Origin: Pneumocystis sp. 'macacae'
Lineage: Eukaryota > Ascomycota > Pneumocystomycetes > Pneumocystales > Pneumocystaceae
DNA: 64,000 nt
NCBI GenBank assembly: GCA_018127085.1
Contig: CM030731.1
Span: 186,001 to 250,000 of the forward strand
Reading direction: 5' to 3'
Under the pieces are notes generated by a model. That model did no database searches. It saw only the letters and a list, made by a program, of their open reading frames with translations, and was not told where the DNA came from. Made by a program: the position numbers and the translations under genes. Every line of letters begins with the position of its first letter. Position 1 is the first letter of the stretch. Shown here piece after piece: positions 62,068 through 64,000 of the stretch.

Positions 62068-64000
62068 ATGCAATATATTTCGAGTAAAAACCATGAAAAA
62101 CATCAAGAAAATAAAGATAAAGATGTTCAAGATGGATCTTGGTGGGAGGCAACGAAAATTATTGGTGAAAGAAAGAATGAATACAAAGTTTCATGGGCAG
62201 GAATTGATCCGGAAACAGGGAAAACATATAAGCCGTGTTGGGTACGTTTTTTATTCTAGATAATGGAAATTTCTTTTTTATGTCAATTTTAAACTATTAT
62301 AGGTACGGAAAAGTGATTGTACTGAAGAATTGTTGAATACATGGATTAAAAACCATAAACAACGTAAGACGAAAAAACCAACAAGTATAGGAAAAAAAAG
62401 GATGGTTGACGGTTCGGACGTAAAAAAGCATAAAAAGAAGAAGGAAAGTGGTGATTTTCGTATGTGGTTTTGTATTTTTTGGAATATTTTTTGATCTTTT
62501 ATAGACGACAAATGTGGTTCAGATGTTTCTGAAAAAAAACATGAAGATGTATTTAAAAATGAACATAAGGGCTCTTTTCTACAACACTCGTCTGTATGTA
62601 TGTTAGATACGATGGATGTACTCGATAGTTTTGATTCATCATTATCTGCAGTAGATTCTCAAAATAGATCTTATCTTAAGCCGTTTGAGTCTTTGGAATA
62701 TACACTAGGTTTTTCTGAAATAGAGGATTCATCTGATATCTCCTGCAGAAAGTTTGAGGAACTTAGAACTTTTGATAATACTTTAGGAACTTATCATACC
62801 TCACCTATAAAAACAAGGTTCTCTTCTATAAATGTTGATGCAGAAATTAATGAAGGGGCATTGGATACGGAAATAAATGATATTTCAATGAGTCGAATTT
62901 TTAATTTTTCAGAGTCTCCAAAAAAATTATTAAATATAGAAAATGATAATGATCATGGTAAATTTCTTGAGGATACTGTTTCTTCAATATATAATATAAC
63001 AAATGATAATAATATTAAGTCGCCTGATTTTCATATGGAGATGCTTTCCAGGCCTGATTCTATATTTACTGCTGATAATAATGTCTCAAATATTTCTGTT
63101 GATAAACAAGATCGAATTGATAAGAATGATAAAGAGGTTAATGTGTTAAAAGAAAGCAAATATGAAAAAGAGAGTTCTTTAAAAAGTGTTTATTACGATA
63201 GCGTTCCTGTAAATTATGATTCTCAGCAATTAAGATCACCTTTGCCTTCTGAAAAAGTATCTACTTGGCTCTCTCATAATGAATCTCTACAGCTTGGAAT
63301 TTTTGATGATTCTCATGCTCAGATATCTACTTCTGCTATAAATACACGTGAAGATATATCATGTTCTATTGAATATAATTGTTCTGATACTTATATTTCT
63401 ACAGAATCTGGATGTTTCTCTGAAATTGAAAAAGATGATGTTTCTGTGAAATCTAAAACAATTGATAGTAAGGTATCGACAAAATCTTATAGTAATGTCT
63501 CTACTGTGTATACATCTGACAGTTTTCTTGCTTCTTTAAGATCAATACAAAATAAGCCTCATGTTTATTTTTTTGGAATTGAAATGAATAAAATGCAGAG
63601 AAAATTATATTTGCAACTGATATTACAGCATAATGATTTGATTCAGGAATTTTCTTCATTGTCAAATCCTGATAAAACACTTATTAAGAAGGTTCATCGA
63701 TTTATAAATATATTGACTATGTTAACTATTCATCCTTATCTTATTTTTAAGTCTAAAATATCAAATGAGGCTTTTAAAAAGATTAAGCTAGACTATTTAA
63801 TACATTTTAGTCCTAAATTTCAATTTCTTGCTTGTTTTTTAGAGAAATCTAAGAATTTAAAACTTCTAATAGGGATTATTTCTGATAGTGAGATATTATT
63901 GGTAATTTTATAATTGCTTATATTAAAAAATTAAGTTTTTAGAGTCTTCTTGAAATATTTTTTCAAAAATTAAATATATCATATTTAAGAATAAATCATT
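62068..64000 (+). CDS. Chromodomain protein with C-terminal HDA2/3-like region (3' end outside window)
   Basis: Exon 1 starts at ATG 62068 (MQYISSKNHEKHQENKDKDV). It carries a chromodomain: WWEATKIIGERKNEYKVSWA then GIDPETGKTYKPCW, spliced to VRKSDCTEELLNTWIKNHKQ and a basic KR tail. A long serine/aspartate-rich disordered section follows (62600-63540). The C-terminal part, NKPHVYFFGIEMNKMQRKLY then LQLILQHNDLIQEF, LTIHPYLIFKSKISNEAF and FSPKFQFLACFLEKSKNLKL, follows the pattern of HDA1-complex subunits 2/3. A donor GTAATT at 63900 and acceptor TTTTTAG at 63941 continue the frame (SLLEIFFQKLNISYLRI) to the window end. It is probably a chromodomain member of an HDAC complex, like CDP-2 of the Neurospora HCHC complex. 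Chromodomain is sure; the HDA2/3 match is probable. Confidence 0.75.

Overview
The window is a gene-dense, AT-rich stretch of a fungal nuclear chromosome. Nearly every gene is cut by very short introns (about 35-65 nt, GT...AG). Gene content is ascomycete: CCZ1, RTT109, HapX, MIM1, LCL2, oxidosqualene cyclase ERG7 and others. AT-richness, intron density, small intergenic gaps and several S. pombe-like gene versions (short COG2, UBA-TPR-J auxilin) point to Taphrinomycotina, most likely Pneumocystis. The species cannot be told from the sequence alone.

Layout. 0-5 kb: N-terminal fragment of a membrane protein on the left edge (-), CCZ1 (-), FMT1 (+). 5-13 kb: AP-1 mu subunit (-), WW-domain protein (+), YAR1 (+), UBC7 (-), a Ca3427-like substrate-binding-fold protein (+), COG2 (+) and mitochondrial L1 (-), whose stop codons overlap. 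13-22.6 kb: TAF11 (+), SHP1/p47 (-), mitochondrial L27 (+), ERG7 (-), a coiled-coil Cep57-like protein (+), mitochondrial mL57/MRPL15 (-). 22.7-31.8 kb: LCL2 (+), SEN2 (-), GTR1 (-), an orphan (-), auxilin SWA2 (-), two orphans (+). 33-38 kb: SPO11 (+), RTT109 (-), OXA1 (+), MIM1 (-). 38-51.6 kb: AIP1 (+), SDH3 (-), TAF6 (+), GLC8/inhibitor-2 (-), GTP cyclohydrolase I (+), SSL2/XPB (-), a HAT2/RBBP4-type WD protein (-). 52-64 kb: XRN1 (+), a HapX-type bZIP iron regulator (+), SRP54 (-), and a chromodomain-HDA2/3 protein running off the right edge (+).

The genes form no operon or pathway cluster; they are mostly single-copy housekeeping genes. Several themes recur: mitochondrial biogenesis (FMT1, L1, L27, mL57, OXA1, MIM1, SDH3), membrane traffic (CCZ1, APM1, COG2, SWA2, SHP1), transcription and chromatin (TAF6, TAF11, SSL2, RTT109, HAT2-like, chromo-HDA2/3) and RNA processing (SEN2, XRN1). 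No rRNA, tRNA, transposon or CRISPR could be supported. CDS spans run from start codon to stop codon and include introns. Exon joins were made by eye from reading frame, GT/AG sites and family conservation.

The observations most worth a second look are a HapX gene preceded by two pairs of a GYGCATATA element with identical 21-bp spacing, a 9-nt microexon needed to restore the ERG7 C-terminus, several genes whose first exon is only 10-21 nt, an exact-period 26-bp degenerate tandem repeat behind OXA1, a perfect inverted repeat ending on a start codon, and an unexplained 24.7-24.9 kb segment that is less AT-rich than its surroundings.
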